This document shows positions 1 through 7,027 of a stretch of 15,145 nt of DNA, one piece after another; the stretch's first letter is position 1, and every line of letters starts with the position of its first letter. The notes beneath the pieces are model-generated. The model was not told the DNA's origin. It made no database searches and worked only from the letters and a program-made list of their open reading frames with translations. The DNA lies in NCBI GenBank assembly GCA_050252415.1, contig JBFWKZ010000052.1, forward strand, positions 1 through 15,145. The letters run 5' to 3'. The translations under genes were made by a program, and so were the position numbers. Source of the stretch: Heteroscillospira sp050252415. GTDB taxonomy: Bacteria > Bacillota > Clostridia > Oscillospirales > Oscillospiraceae.

Positions 1-364
1 ACCCCCCTGCGCCGACACGCAGTTCCAAGGAAAGAGAGGCGTTGTCGGAAAGCGGCACGCTCTCGAAGAAATAGGAATCTCCGTCCGTGTCGACAGCTTT
101 AAGGTCACATAGGCCATCGTCCGTTTTATTCAGGACAATCACCCGGGCTTCGGAATAGCTGGTTAACGTTTCTCCACCTAAGAACTCCTCTCCCCGATCG
201 TCTTGCCCGGAAGGGATCACGTACAATTCGGTGAGGTCATACCCCAGATTATCCGATACGCTTACCGAAAAAGTCGTGTTGTCTCCACCGCAGCCGGTAA
301 AAAGCACGCACATCAATGCGAGTATCAGGACCGGTATCAAAATTCTTCCTGTCTTGTTCATCAT
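1..364 (-). CDS. Lipoprotein, partial (3' end outside window)
   Basis: The gene begins at ATG 364 and runs off the left edge, leaving about 121 codons. The start is set by an AGGAGG ribosome binding site at 371-376 with 6-nt spacing; a second ATG follows directly. The N-terminus is a lipoprotein signal: basic residues, a hydrophobic stretch, then LFTGC with the lipidated Cys at about residue 25. It is therefore probably anchored on the outer face of the cytoplasmic membrane. The mature part contains ELYVIPSG (46-53), a following acidic stretch ending FLGG, and CDLKAVDTDGD (86-96). I recognise this pattern from a widespread family of small beta-rich secreted proteins of unknown function, sometimes mislabelled 'argininosuccinate lyase'. 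It is the last visible gene of a leftward lipoprotein run, 101 bp after the preceding gene. The molecular role is unknown. Confidence 0.8.
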   Translation of the reverse strand, partial: MMNKTGRILIPVLILALMCVLFTGCGGDNTTFSVSVSDNLGYDLTELYVIPSGQDDRGEEFLGGETLTSYSEARVIVLNKTDDGLCDLKAVDTDGDSYFFESVPLSDNASLSLELRVGAGG

Positions 365-465
365 TTTTATCCTCCTAAAAATCTCAAATTATGTCCGCGA
401 AAACTCGTCTTGCCCGATACAAAAATCGTCCGGAAACATCGCCATTCCGATTTATCAAACAAGCC

Positions 466-1041
466 CTAATCCGACAATACCAGTGATGAAATCCACACTC
501 CGATAGCCGGTTCGTAGTCTGTATAAAAATCTGCCGGCGTCGCAGTGTGAAACCAATAATCCATATCGTCGGTCTGGATATAAACGTCCACATTCCTGTG
601 GGTATCCTCGTTCTCCCCGGTGGTATAGGTAATGCGCCAGACCGGATAAGAAAATTCCTGTGACAGATTTTCGTCGACGGCGGCAGTGAAGTCCGCGGTA
701 TCCATGCCGGTCAGAGTCCCGATTTGCACGGCGATACTCTCCTCGTCAGATTCGGCACATGGCACGCGCGCCAGAGCGATGGTAACGGCACCGTCATAGA
801 GCCATTCGGTACGGCAGGTGCCGTCATCTCCGTCCGTCTCACTTATCCGTTCCGCATCAGATGGAATTCCGGGCGCTTTTAGCATCAGCATATTACCGGC
901 ACCCTCTGCATTCGTTTCCGGTAATGAGGATGCCGTCACTTCATCGGTCGCCGTCGGAGAGGGTGAAGCCACCGGAGAGCTCCCACATCCCGCAGACAGC
1001 AGCAGCATGGCAGCAAGCAGAACCGCAAATGATTTTTTCAT
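466..1041 (-). CDS. Lipoprotein of unknown function
   Basis: This encodes 191 aa. The frame is open upstream, but the start at 1041 is chosen because it gives MKKSF followed by a lipoprotein signal, and AAGGAGA at 1049-1055 lies 7 nt upstream. The lipobox is LSAGC, with Cys at residue 19. A Ser/Thr/Pro-rich linker follows (about 21-48), as is usual for surface lipoproteins that stand off the membrane. The remaining ~140 residues form an acidic soluble domain ending in GVWISSLVLSD. I recognise no catalytic motif or named family. It lies 32 bp downstream of the transglutaminase-like lipoprotein gene and is probably co-transcribed with it. An exported role at the cell envelope is inferred from the signal only. 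Confidence 0.8.
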   Translation of the reverse strand: MKKSFAVLLAAMLLLSAGCGSSPVASPSPTATDEVTASSLPETNAEGAGNMLMLKAPGIPSDAERISETDGDDGTCRTEWLYDGAVTIALARVPCAESDEESIAVQIGTLTGMDTADFTAAVDENLSQEFSYPVWRITYTTGENEDTHRNVDVYIQTDDMDYWFHTATPADFYTDYEPAIGVWISSLVLSD

Positions 1042-1073
1042 CTCATAGTCTCCTTCCGTTCCCATAGGATAAT

Positions 1074-2108
1074 TTATTGATAATAGCAAATTTCGTAAGC
1101 ATCCGTGTCTAAATCCGCGTAGGGCTCCTCCGACACGCCGTCGGAAAGCCTGATGCAGCTGGCCGCCGTATCGCGTTCCCAGTATAGACATGCGTTTAAG
1201 TCGCGAAAGCAATCGTCTTCGCACGCCGGGGCGGTAGTACACCATTCATCGATGCCGGTCGTAAATGGCGTTTCCACTCCGCTCTGCCCACGCCGGATGT
1301 CGTCCATGCCGAAGAATGTCAGCCCGTCTCCGCCGTCAAGGCTGTCTTCAAACGTGGGGTCCATATGGAACCACCGGCCGCCGAGCGACACCATCGTCCA
1401 CTCGTGCGCCCCGCCGTCATTCATGAACGCACCCGCGCCGAGAGCGTCTATTCCGACCTGCAGCAACAAAAATTGATAGGCGCCCGCGTAGCTCTGGCAT
1501 ATCCCTTCGCCGTCCATCAACGCATGGTAGACCGAAATATCACCGCCGTCCAAATAGCGGATATTTTGCGCAGTCCAGCGGTATAAGGAGATCGCCTCTT
1601 CGCAGTCGTTGCCGGCGGGTAAAACCGACGCGCGTACTGCCTGCTGCACACGTTTTTCAAAAGCCTGGATGCGGGCCTCATGCTCATCCCTGTCATATAA
1701 ATAGCTAAATGTTACGGAAGCATTCTCCCAATCATAATTAAAATCATGGATAAGCGCACTCAGCGGAAACTCGGCAAGCAGGCAGGATACCGCCTTAGAT
1801 AGAGAGTCCTCAGGCAGCGATACCGTTTCCTGCCGCTGCAGGACCGCATCAACGAGGTGCCGGTAATCCGACAGCGCATCTCCCAGATAGGCCCTCGCAT
1901 CCGATGGAAGAACATAGGGATCAAAGGTATACTGAAGCTCCGGCGCCGGTGTGCTCGGCTCTGCGGGTACTGCAGATGGGGAGACAATTCGGGCGGTGGG
2001 GTCAACCGACGGCGATGTAAGATTTGTATCGGAAATCCGGTCAGGCGCACAGCCGGTCAGGTCAAGCAGCAGAGCAGTAATAATAAGAAATGCATACCGT
2101 TTTTTCAT
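1074..2108 (-). CDS. Transglutaminase-like lipoprotein
   Basis: This encodes 344 aa. The start at 2108 gives MKKRY, a hydrophobic segment and the lipobox LTGC (Cys20); GGGAGGG at 2117-2123 is the ribosome binding site. After a Ser/Pro-rich spacer (about 30-58), the C-terminal half carries a transglutaminase-fold core. It contains GICQSYA with the candidate nucleophile Cys204, AHEWTMV with His235, and FHMDPTF with Asp250. These match the Cys-His-Asp triad of the microbial transglutaminase/cysteine-protease superfamily. Bacterial members of this type are often secreted and act on proteins or peptides at the cell surface, but substrates are rarely known. Several extra Cys residues occur near the C-terminus (about 290-318) and might form disulfides. 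The gene sits 40 bp after the small membrane-peptide gene. The fold is confident; the activity is inferred. Confidence 0.88.
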   Translation of the reverse strand: MKKRYAFLIITALLLDLTGCAPDRISDTNLTSPSVDPTARIVSPSAVPAEPSTPAPELQYTFDPYVLPSDARAYLGDALSDYRHLVDAVLQRQETVSLPEDSLSKAVSCLLAEFPLSALIHDFNYDWENASVTFSYLYDRDEHEARIQAFEKRVQQAVRASVLPAGNDCEEAISLYRWTAQNIRYLDGGDISVYHALMDGEGICQSYAGAYQFLLLQVGIDALGAGAFMNDGGAHEWTMVSLGGRWFHMDPTFEDSLDGGDGLTFFGMDDIRRGQSGVETPFTTGIDEWCTTAPACEDDCFRDLNACLYWERDTAASCIRLSDGVSEEPYADLDTDAYEICYYQ

Positions 2109-2148
2109 GGCTTCTTCCCTCCCGGACAACGAATCTGATTTGTCGGGG

Positions 2149-2334
2149 TTATTCGATACCTACAATTAACAAAAGCGCCGAAGTGCAGTAGAAAAAGCAC
2201 AGCGCCGCAAGCACGCCCAGGACAACCGGTAGATAGCGAAATACCGGAGCGGCCGTTTTCTTATAATAGCTATTGCAGATGAACGTCCCTAAAAGCAGTA
2301 GCGCACCTGCAAACGCGGATATCCATAACGTCAT
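2149..2334 (-). CDS. Small two-helix membrane protein
   Basis: This encodes 61 aa. Its ATG follows directly after the TAA stop of the upstream gene, so translation is probably coupled. GAGGAG, at the end of that upstream gene, serves as the ribosome binding site. Two hydrophobic segments (about 4-20 and 35-58) are separated by a short basic loop (YYKKTAAPVFR), suggesting a helical hairpin in the membrane with the loop on the cytoplasmic side. There is no catalytic motif, and I do not recognise the family. The immediate junction with its neighbour and the strong ribosome binding site make it more convincing than its length alone would. Confidence 0.68.
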   Translation of the reverse strand: MTLWISAFAGALLLLGTFICNSYYKKTAAPVFRYLPVVLGVLAALCFFYCTSALLLIVGIE

Positions 2335-2583
2335 TTATTTCTCCTCATCCTGTTCAGACAGCATAACTAAAATGTCTTTTAACGTCAGTCTGGGACCGTC
2401 CTGCCAAGAGATACTTGATCCCTCATTGACCGGACGGGGAAACGGGATTTTCCCCGTCAGGGCGCAATAGGCAGGGTCGTGATTAAGCAGCCGGTTCATC
2501 GAAAACAAAATCAGGTGTCCATTGCTCAGTTTAATATCCAGGGTTGCGTCATCCAGAGTGTCCACTCGTGTCATGTGAAGCAT
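2335..2583 (-). CDS. Small DUF2442-like protein
   Basis: This encodes 82 aa and is the first gene of the leftward run. The start is ATG 2583, with GGGGAGG at 2594-2600 ten nt upstream; an internal Met (residue 4) is a weaker alternative. The sequence is soluble and beta-rich. LSNGHLILFSMNRLL is followed by a segment around ISWQDGPRLTLKDIL, which resembles the layout of DUF2442 proteins (strand, 'fdng' turn, a conserved 'W.dG' segment, C-terminal 'l' helix). The match is by eye and tentative. DUF2442 members are small proteins of unclear function, some linked to toxin-antitoxin loci, but no toxin gene is visible here. The gene is divergent from the response regulator with about 140 bp between them, so the two may be co-regulated. 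Confidence 0.7.
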   Translation of the reverse strand: MLHMTRVDTLDDATLDIKLSNGHLILFSMNRLLNHDPAYCALTGKIPFPRPVNEGSSISWQDGPRLTLKDILVMLSEQDEEK

Positions 2584-2664
2584 CGCGCATAAACCTCCCC
2601 TACCTTTTTATCCATCTTAGCAGAATGAGACCACCGTCCGGCGGGGATTAACAAATCTTAATTG

Positions 2665-2694
2665 TTGCCAGAAATTTTTCTCCCATTTTATAGC
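2665..2694 (+). promoter_or_regulatory. Possible sigma-A promoter of the response regulator
   Basis: TTGCCA at 2665-2670 is followed, 18 nt later, by TATAGC (2689-2694), about 30 bp before the regulator's start codon. The -35 is a 4-5/6 match and the -10 a partial match, so this is a weak candidate. It overlaps no other gene. Confidence 0.3.
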
Positions 2695-2725
2695 GATGCA
2701 TGATAAACTGTTTTGGGGTGAGATA

Positions 2726-3412
2726 ATGGGCAAAGCCAAGATATTGATAATCGAGGATGAAACCGACGTACTGGCTCTTAACAAAGAATATTTGGAAAGT
2801 CAGGGCTATGACGTGTTTGGCGTACAGGCTCTGGCACAGGCGCGTTTCCATGTGGAGGAACAGCTTCCCGACCTTATCTTATTGGACGTTATGATGCCGG
2901 ACGGTATGGGCTGGGATTTCTGCGCGGAGATCCGGGAAAAAACAAACGCTCCCGTTATCTTCCTGACATGCAGGGATGAAACCGACAGCGTTGTAAAGGG
3001 ATTGCTGAAGGGCGGAGATGATTATATCACCAAGCCCTATGATCTGAACGTGCTGGGGGCGCGGATCGCAGCGCAGCTTCGGAGAGCCGGGATTATGTCG
3101 GCCGGCAAAATTGAGCTTTTTCCGCTTGTCATCGACCTGCTGGCCGGAGAGGTCACCTTGGATGGAGAACGCATTTCTCTGACGCAAAAGGAAATACAGC
3201 TTTTGGCCTGCTTCGTTTTATTTGCGGGCAGGCGCCTGAGCTGCGAGGAAATTTACCGACGCGCCTGGGGCGGAAGTATGCCGGGTGCTTCGAACACCAT
3301 CGCCGTGCATGTGACAAAGCTCCGCAAAAAGCTCAAATTGGATGATGGAAGCTGTTTTGAACTCAGGAGTACCGGGAAAGAGGAATACCTATTTAGTAAG
3401 GTGCGGTATTAA
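2726..3412 (+). CDS. OmpR/PhoB-family response regulator
   Basis: This encodes 228 aa. The start at ATG 2726 is preferred over 2696 because GGGGTGAG (2715-2722) precedes it and the protein then begins MGKAKILIIEDE, the usual first strand of a receiver domain. The receiver spans about 4-120, with acidic pocket residues D11/E10, phospho-acceptor Asp54 (ILLDVMMPDG), Thr81 and Lys103 (ITKPYD). The C-terminal winged helix-turn-helix (about 128-226) contains LTQKEIQLL and the recognition-helix pattern TIAVHVTKLRKKL. The protein should bind DNA when phosphorylated by a sensor kinase, but no histidine kinase is adjacent, so it is an orphan in this window. Its divergent placement from the lipoprotein run suggests those genes as targets (inference). 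Confidence 0.93.
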   Translation: MGKAKILIIEDETDVLALNKEYLESQGYDVFGVQALAQARFHVEEQLPDLILLDVMMPDGMGWDFCAEIREKTNAPVIFLTCRDETDSVVKGLLKGGDDYITKPYDLNVLGARIAAQLRRAGIMSAGKIELFPLVIDLLAGEVTLDGERISLTQKEIQLLACFVLFAGRRLSCEEIYRRAWGGSMPGASNTIAVHVTKLRKKLKLDDGSCFELRSTGKEEYLFSKVRY

Positions 3413-3655
3413 GCCGTAATAAATGGAAACGGCCCAAGGTAACAGTTGGCTGCTGAATTTTAAAAGTGGCGTTGTCCGAATTTTTGAGCAATATTGCATA
3501 GCATATTACCATCAAAATAAAGGCTGCGTTGTCTGACATCTGGGAAAATACGTACATGTCCTTTTGGCATTCGTAATATTCTTAAAGGATGCTAAACACA
3601 GGCTACTATAGGCACAAGAATAGATGGACACCTGCCGTTTTCGGCCCAAATTATT

Positions 3656-3706
3656 CTATAAAAAAGCTGCAAACCCGACTCTGTCGGGTTTGCAGCTTTT
3701 TTATAG
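3656..3706. terminator. Bidirectional rho-independent terminator
   Basis: This is a perfect 24-bp inverted repeat (3656-3679 paired with 3683-3706) around a 3-nt loop TCT. The core stem GCTGCAAACCCGAC is followed on the plus strand by TTTTTT (3697-3702). The mirrored A-tract gives the same T-run on the minus strand. It lies between two convergent genes, so it can stop transcription from both directions. Confidence 0.9.
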
Positions 3707-3893
3707 GGACTTGTGCCGCTTCAAAAAGATTTTTAACGTAACTATTTTAAAATCGTTTTATGGCCTTTTTACGTATTCAAAGGGATACTAAGTCATTCAT
3801 GACGAGTAGGTATTTATTTCCACTAGAATACCAATATATTTTTGGTATCTATGACGAATGTATGAAGGTGAAAATGAAAACCTTTATAGGATG

Positions 3894-3922
3894 TTGACAA
3901 CGCAAATATAATGAGTTATCAT
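3894..3922 (+). promoter_or_regulatory. Promoter-like pair pointing into the iclR-type gene's 3' end
   Basis: An exact TTGACA (3894-3899) and TATCAT (3917-3922, 5/6 to TATAAT) are separated by 17 nt, the optimal spacing. A transcript would start near 3929 and run antisense to the regulator gene that ends at 3954. No credible plus-strand gene follows. Confidence 0.45.
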
Positions 3923-3953
3923 ATCAATGACAATTATAGAAATTTAATTGCAA

Positions 3954-4766
3954 TTATTGAAATATTCCCGAAAAACCGAGCTCTTTCGAGATATTATAAG
4001 CAGCCTCGGCAAGATATTTCTCATTGGCGTTGAAAAGCTCCTGAGTAATCCTTGCGGTTGGCCCGGTAACGCTGATGCTGGCAACAATTTCGCCGCTGTA
4101 ATTTCTAAGCGGATAAGCAAAGCATCGCATCCCTAGTTCACATTCCTCATCGTCGCAGGAATAACCGTTATTTTTGACTTTTTTCAATTCTTCCAGCAAG
4201 GCGCTTTTATCTGAGAGGGTATTTGGGGTAAATCGAGTGAGCCCTTTCTGTTGGATATACTGATCGATTTCATCTTCGGAGAACCTCAGTAAAAGGATCT
4301 TGCCACAGCCGGTACAGTGCATCGGCCCATAGCTGCCGACGCGGTGTATGCTCATCAGCGAATTGCTCGGTCCCGTCACCACATCGACGAACACCACCGA
4401 TTGATTTTGCTCTATTGCGACACATACCGATTCGCCAAATATTTTTGACAGCGTGACCAGATAGGGATGCGTAATACGGCGCAGATCCAAATTATCTATG
4501 ACATCGTTGGAAATTTTACATATTTTGAAAGTCATAAAATACCGGGCTGTTTTGGGTTCCTGCTGCACATAGCCACACTGAATTAACGTGTTCAAAAACC
4601 TTCTTGCCGTGCTCTGATTAATATTGAGTTCATTACCGATGTCGATAAGCCGAACGGGTTCATGAGAAGAGGCCAGAAACTCCAATAACGCAAGCGCCTT
4701 CTCAGTGGATTGATTTGAAGATAGCGCCATTGAAGGGTTTGTTCCATCTTTTTTATTCATAGTCAT
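3954..4766 (-). CDS. IclR-family transcriptional regulator
   Basis: This encodes 270 aa, starting at ATG 4766 with AAGGAGA at 4773-4779 as the ribosome binding site. The N-terminal winged helix-turn-helix (about 17-80) contains STEKALALLEFL, LIDIGNELNINQSTARRFLNTL and a following GYVQQE wing. The C-terminal ligand-binding domain shows the IclR signatures HCTGCGKILLL, GYSCDDEECELGMRCFAYPLR and IVASISVTGP. Members of this family bind small organic acids or aromatic metabolites and repress or activate nearby catabolic genes. This gene is divergent from the aldolase gene across 177 bp that contain a perfect palindrome, so it most likely controls the plus-strand run and itself. The ligand is unknown; a 2-oxoacid or hydroxy acid is a guess from the neighbours. 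Confidence 0.93.
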   Translation of the reverse strand: MTMNKKDGTNPSMALSSNQSTEKALALLEFLASSHEPVRLIDIGNELNINQSTARRFLNTLIQCGYVQQEPKTARYFMTFKICKISNDVIDNLDLRRITHPYLVTLSKIFGESVCVAIEQNQSVVFVDVVTGPSNSLMSIHRVGSYGPMHCTGCGKILLLRFSEDEIDQYIQQKGLTRFTPNTLSDKSALLEELKKVKNNGYSCDDEECELGMRCFAYPLRNYSGEIVASISVTGPTARITQELFNANEKYLAEAAYNISKELGFSGIFQ

Positions 4767-4855
4767 ACTAAATCTCCTTACGTCTTTAGTTTTGCTCTTA
4801 TCTTAATATTTAAAAATACATTTCAATTATAGGCATATTTAAAGAATACCATTAT

Positions 4856-4886
4856 TTGGCACGACAAACAATGCCCATTGTATACA
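4856..4886 (+). promoter_or_regulatory. Possible promoter of the catabolic run
   Basis: TTGGCA (4856-4861) and TATACA (4881-4886) are separated by 19 nt, longer than the ideal 17. The -10 element falls inside the TTGTATACAA palindrome, which would let a bound regulator block RNA polymerase. The long spacer keeps confidence low. Confidence 0.35.
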
Positions 4887-4887
4887 A
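4878..4887. promoter_or_regulatory. Palindromic operator candidate TTGTATACAA
   Basis: This is a perfect 10-bp palindrome in the divergent regulator/aldolase intergenic region, about 57 bp before the aldolase start codon. Placement between a regulator and its probable targets supports an operator. I saw no second exact copy upstream of the other genes of the run. The binding protein is presumed to be the adjacent IclR-family regulator. Confidence 0.45.
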
Positions 4888-4943
4888 CATATTTTGTGAT
4901 ATCTGTAAATTTATCTGAATTTTATCAAAAAGGAGAGATAAAA

Positions 4944-5831
4944 ATGGAAAGAATCAAAGGTGTCATTCCGCCTGTAATTACGCCATTCAAGGAAAATGGA
5001 GACGTCGATTATGACGGATTCGCGTCCAACATGCAGAAATGGAACAAAGATGATCTGTATGGTTACCTGATAGCCGGATCCAACGGAGAACCGGTTTTTC
5101 TCAGCGAGCAAGAAAAATCGCAGTTAGTAAAGATAGCGGTGGATAATGCGCTGCCCGGCCGGCTGATTATCGTCGGCTCATGTTTGGACTCCGTACGGGA
5201 AACGATCAGAACGGCAAACGAATATGCCGCGATGGGGGCCGGCGCAGTCCTTGTGGCAACGCCATTTTATTACAGTGGATCAATGGATTCCAGGGCGCTG
5301 ATCAAATTTTTCACCGAGGTAGCCGATAATACCGATTTACCCGTCATGCTTTATAATGTTTCAAAATATACCCATGTCAATATTACCGCCGATGCCCTTG
5401 TGGAACTCAGCCGCCATAAAAACATCGTCGGCATGAAAGATTCCAATGGTGACGTTCCGCAGCTTGCCAATTTTCTGCGGGCCGCGGACCCAAAATTTCA
5501 GATAATGACAGGTACATTTGCCTCATGGTACCCTGCTCTGACTATGGGCATAACCGGTATCATCTCCGCAATGGCGAACTGCTGCCCCGAGGCTATTGTA
5601 AAAGTTCAGCAGTTGTATGACGCAGGAAAGAGCCAAGAGGCATTTAAACTGTATCAGCGATGGCTTCCCGTCAACACGGCCGTTACAGGCACGTTTGGAA
5701 TAGCAGGGCTTAAATATGCCTGCGACTGCATGGGATATCACGGCGGATTTGTCCGCAATCCGCTTTCAGATTGTTCACGGGAAGATAAAAAAAAGATTGA
5801 CTCAATACTGGATGACGCTTTGAATCAATAG
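4944..5831 (+). CDS. DapA-superfamily aldolase, 4-hydroxy-2-oxoglutarate aldolase-like
   Basis: This encodes 295 aa, the usual length for the dihydrodipicolinate synthase/N-acetylneuraminate lyase superfamily. ATG 4944 is chosen because AAGGAGAGA precedes it and the fold begins at GVIPPVITPF; the open frame further upstream is not protein-like. Family residues are Lys165 in IVGMKDSNGD (Schiff base), Tyr137 in VMLYNVS, and the carboxylate-binding loop GSNGEP (45-50). The GSNGE loop (instead of GTTGE), IVGMKDSNGD, and the C-terminal NTAVTGTFGIAGLK followed by GYHGGFVRNPL resemble mitochondrial-type HOGA1 more than DapA, from memory of that sequence. HOGA cleaves 4-hydroxy-2-oxoglutarate to pyruvate and glyoxylate, which fits the glyoxylate carboligase-type gene downstream. 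A different 2-oxoacid substrate remains possible. It is the first gene of the plus-strand run. Confidence 0.88.
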   Translation: MERIKGVIPPVITPFKENGDVDYDGFASNMQKWNKDDLYGYLIAGSNGEPVFLSEQEKSQLVKIAVDNALPGRLIIVGSCLDSVRETIRTANEYAAMGAGAVLVATPFYYSGSMDSRALIKFFTEVADNTDLPVMLYNVSKYTHVNITADALVELSRHKNIVGMKDSNGDVPQLANFLRAADPKFQIMTGTFASWYPALTMGITGIISAMANCCPEAIVKVQQLYDAGKSQEAFKLYQRWLPVNTAVTGTFGIAGLKYACDCMGYHGGFVRNPLSDCSREDKKKIDSILDDALNQ

Positions 5832-5875
5832 ACGGACTACGGACGCCTTTGCACACCGTAAATGGAGGAACAGTA

Positions 5876-6838
5876 ATGAAGATAGGAATATCTGAGTTTA
5901 TTACTCAGCCGGCATTAAATTATATGAGAGAAAGAGGATACGAAATATCATTTGCTTCGTCCAACACGAAGGAGGCCATGATAAAGTTGCTGACAGATTG
6001 TGACGGACTTTTAGTGCGGGTAGCCCCTTGTGACAAGGAAGTAATCGACCGTGCGAAAAAGCTGAAAGTTATCGCAAAACACGGCGTCGGCGTGGACAAC
6101 ATTGATGTGGACTATGCGACACAGCGGGGCATCGCCGTTACATACACGCCTGTAGCCAATACAAACTCTGTCGCGGAACATGCCCTATATCTGATGATGG
6201 CCTGTGCAAAGCAAGGCTATCCGCTGGACAAAAAGCTGCGGGAAACCGGAGAATTCTCCTTCAGAAAAGATTATATTGGCGAGGAGCTCGAGGGAAAAAC
6301 GCTTGGACTTATCGGTCTCGGCAGGATCGGGCAGCGTTTGGCGCATAAAGCCATGCATGGGCTTGGAATGAGCGTTGTCGGCCTCGACCCGTTTGTAAAA
6401 AAAGAGTCGCTTGAGAACGGCATTATCCTATTGGAAAACCGTGACGAGCTGCTGGCATGCAGCGATTATGTCAGTCTTCATTTACCGGTATTACCCGACA
6501 CGAAAGGAATCATCAATCTCAATGCGCTCAAGAAGATGAAATCGACCGCTTTCCTTATTAATGCGGCACGGGGAGAGCTGATTGTCACGGACGACCTTGT
6601 CACGGCCTTGAAAAACGGAATTATCCGCGGAGCCGGTATTGACGTTTTCGAGAAGGAACCACCACATCAATGCCCGCTGTTCGCGCTGGAAAATGTTGTG
6701 CTTACGCCTCATACGGCCGGCAGTGCCAAGGAATCTCTTGACAAAATGGGACTGCACGCAGCAATGGGAATACATGAGGTCCTGAGCGGCGCCAAAGTCT
6801 CGTGGCCTTTTAATCAGGTGGCAAGAGACATGATTTAG
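5876..6838 (+). CDS. D-isomer-specific 2-hydroxyacid dehydrogenase
   Basis: This encodes 320 aa, starting at ATG 5876 with GGAGGAA at 5864-5870. It is an NAD(P)-dependent oxidoreductase of the phosphoglycerate/glyoxylate/hydroxypyruvate reductase family. Visible features are the substrate-side motif KHGVGVDNID (68-77), the Rossmann fingerprint GLIGLGRIG (144-152), and Asp171 after the second strand (VVGLDPF), favouring NAD. The catalytic triad is Arg232 (NAARGEL), Glu261 (DVFEKEPP) and His279 (LTPHTAGS). There is no C-terminal ACT domain, unlike many SerA enzymes. It lies 44 bp after the aldolase gene and is surely co-transcribed. In this setting glyoxylate, hydroxypyruvate or a related 2-oxoacid is the likely substrate (inference); the sequence alone does not settle it. 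Confidence 0.92.
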   Translation: MKIGISEFITQPALNYMRERGYEISFASSNTKEAMIKLLTDCDGLLVRVAPCDKEVIDRAKKLKVIAKHGVGVDNIDVDYATQRGIAVTYTPVANTNSVAEHALYLMMACAKQGYPLDKKLRETGEFSFRKDYIGEELEGKTLGLIGLGRIGQRLAHKAMHGLGMSVVGLDPFVKKESLENGIILLENRDELLACSDYVSLHLPVLPDTKGIINLNALKKMKSTAFLINAARGELIVTDDLVTALKNGIIRGAGIDVFEKEPPHQCPLFALENVVLTPHTAGSAKESLDKMGLHAAMGIHEVLSGAKVSWPFNQVARDMI

Positions 6839-6872
6839 ATTCCGAAGCAGGCAGATGTAACGATTTATAAGT

Positions 6873-6998
6873 ATGCATAAAAATTTGGGAGGCACCGGAG
6901 GTTACGACAGGCCGACCGTCATAAATGCGATTGACCAGGTTGGCGTCGCTCGTAGCCCAAGCTCGGCAAGATGGTTATCATGCAACATAAAAAACTAA
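6873..6998 (+). other. Unsupported 41-codon open frame in the intergenic gap
   Basis: The 189-bp gap between the dehydrogenase and the UroD-like gene contains an ATG-initiated frame reading MHKNLGGTGGYDRPTVINAID and onward. It has no ribosome binding site before its ATG. The composition looks protein-like in the middle (GYDRPTVINAIDQVG), so it could be a remnant of a decayed gene, but I recognise no family. The gap also holds a direct repeat ATGCAAYATAA (6980-6990 and 7005-7015). Confidence 0.2.
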
Positions 6999-7027
6999 AA
7001 AATTATGCAATATAAGGAGCTGATAAA

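Larger units (their letters stand above)
3413..3953. other. Gene-free interval between convergent genes
   Basis: These 541 bp lie between the 3' ends of the response regulator (+) and the IclR gene (-). No reading frame combines a start, a ribosome binding site and protein-like sequence. The interval contains the perfect hairpin at 3656-3706, a promoter-like pair at 3894-3922, and a 7-bp inverted repeat ATACCAA/TTGGTAT (3828-3848). It also has a loose direct repeat GCGTTGTCYGA at 3469 and 3526. The right part (from about 3720) is markedly AT-rich. Nothing else could be recognised. Confidence 0.6.

Noticed and set aside
1042..1245. N-terminal extension of the lipoprotein gene up to 1245
   Set aside because: It overlaps the neighbouring gene, is Arg-rich without protein character, and would bury the clear signal peptide starting at 1041.
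3469..3536. Direct repeat GCGTTGTCYGA as possible insertion-element traces
   Set aside because: It is short and imperfect, with no terminal inverted repeats or transposase sequence around it.
3589..3741. About 50-codon plus-strand frame MLNTGYYRHKNRW... through the hairpin
   Set aside because: It has no ribosome binding site and runs straight through the terminator stem, so it is not a credible gene.
3948..4136. 62-codon plus-strand frame following the TTGACA/TATCAT pair
   Set aside because: It begins at TTG without a ribosome binding site and lies antisense within the IclR gene.
4857..4875. TGGCAC resembling the -24 element of a sigma-54 promoter
   Set aside because: The expected TTGC -12 element at the right spacing is absent, and no sigma-54 activator gene is nearby.
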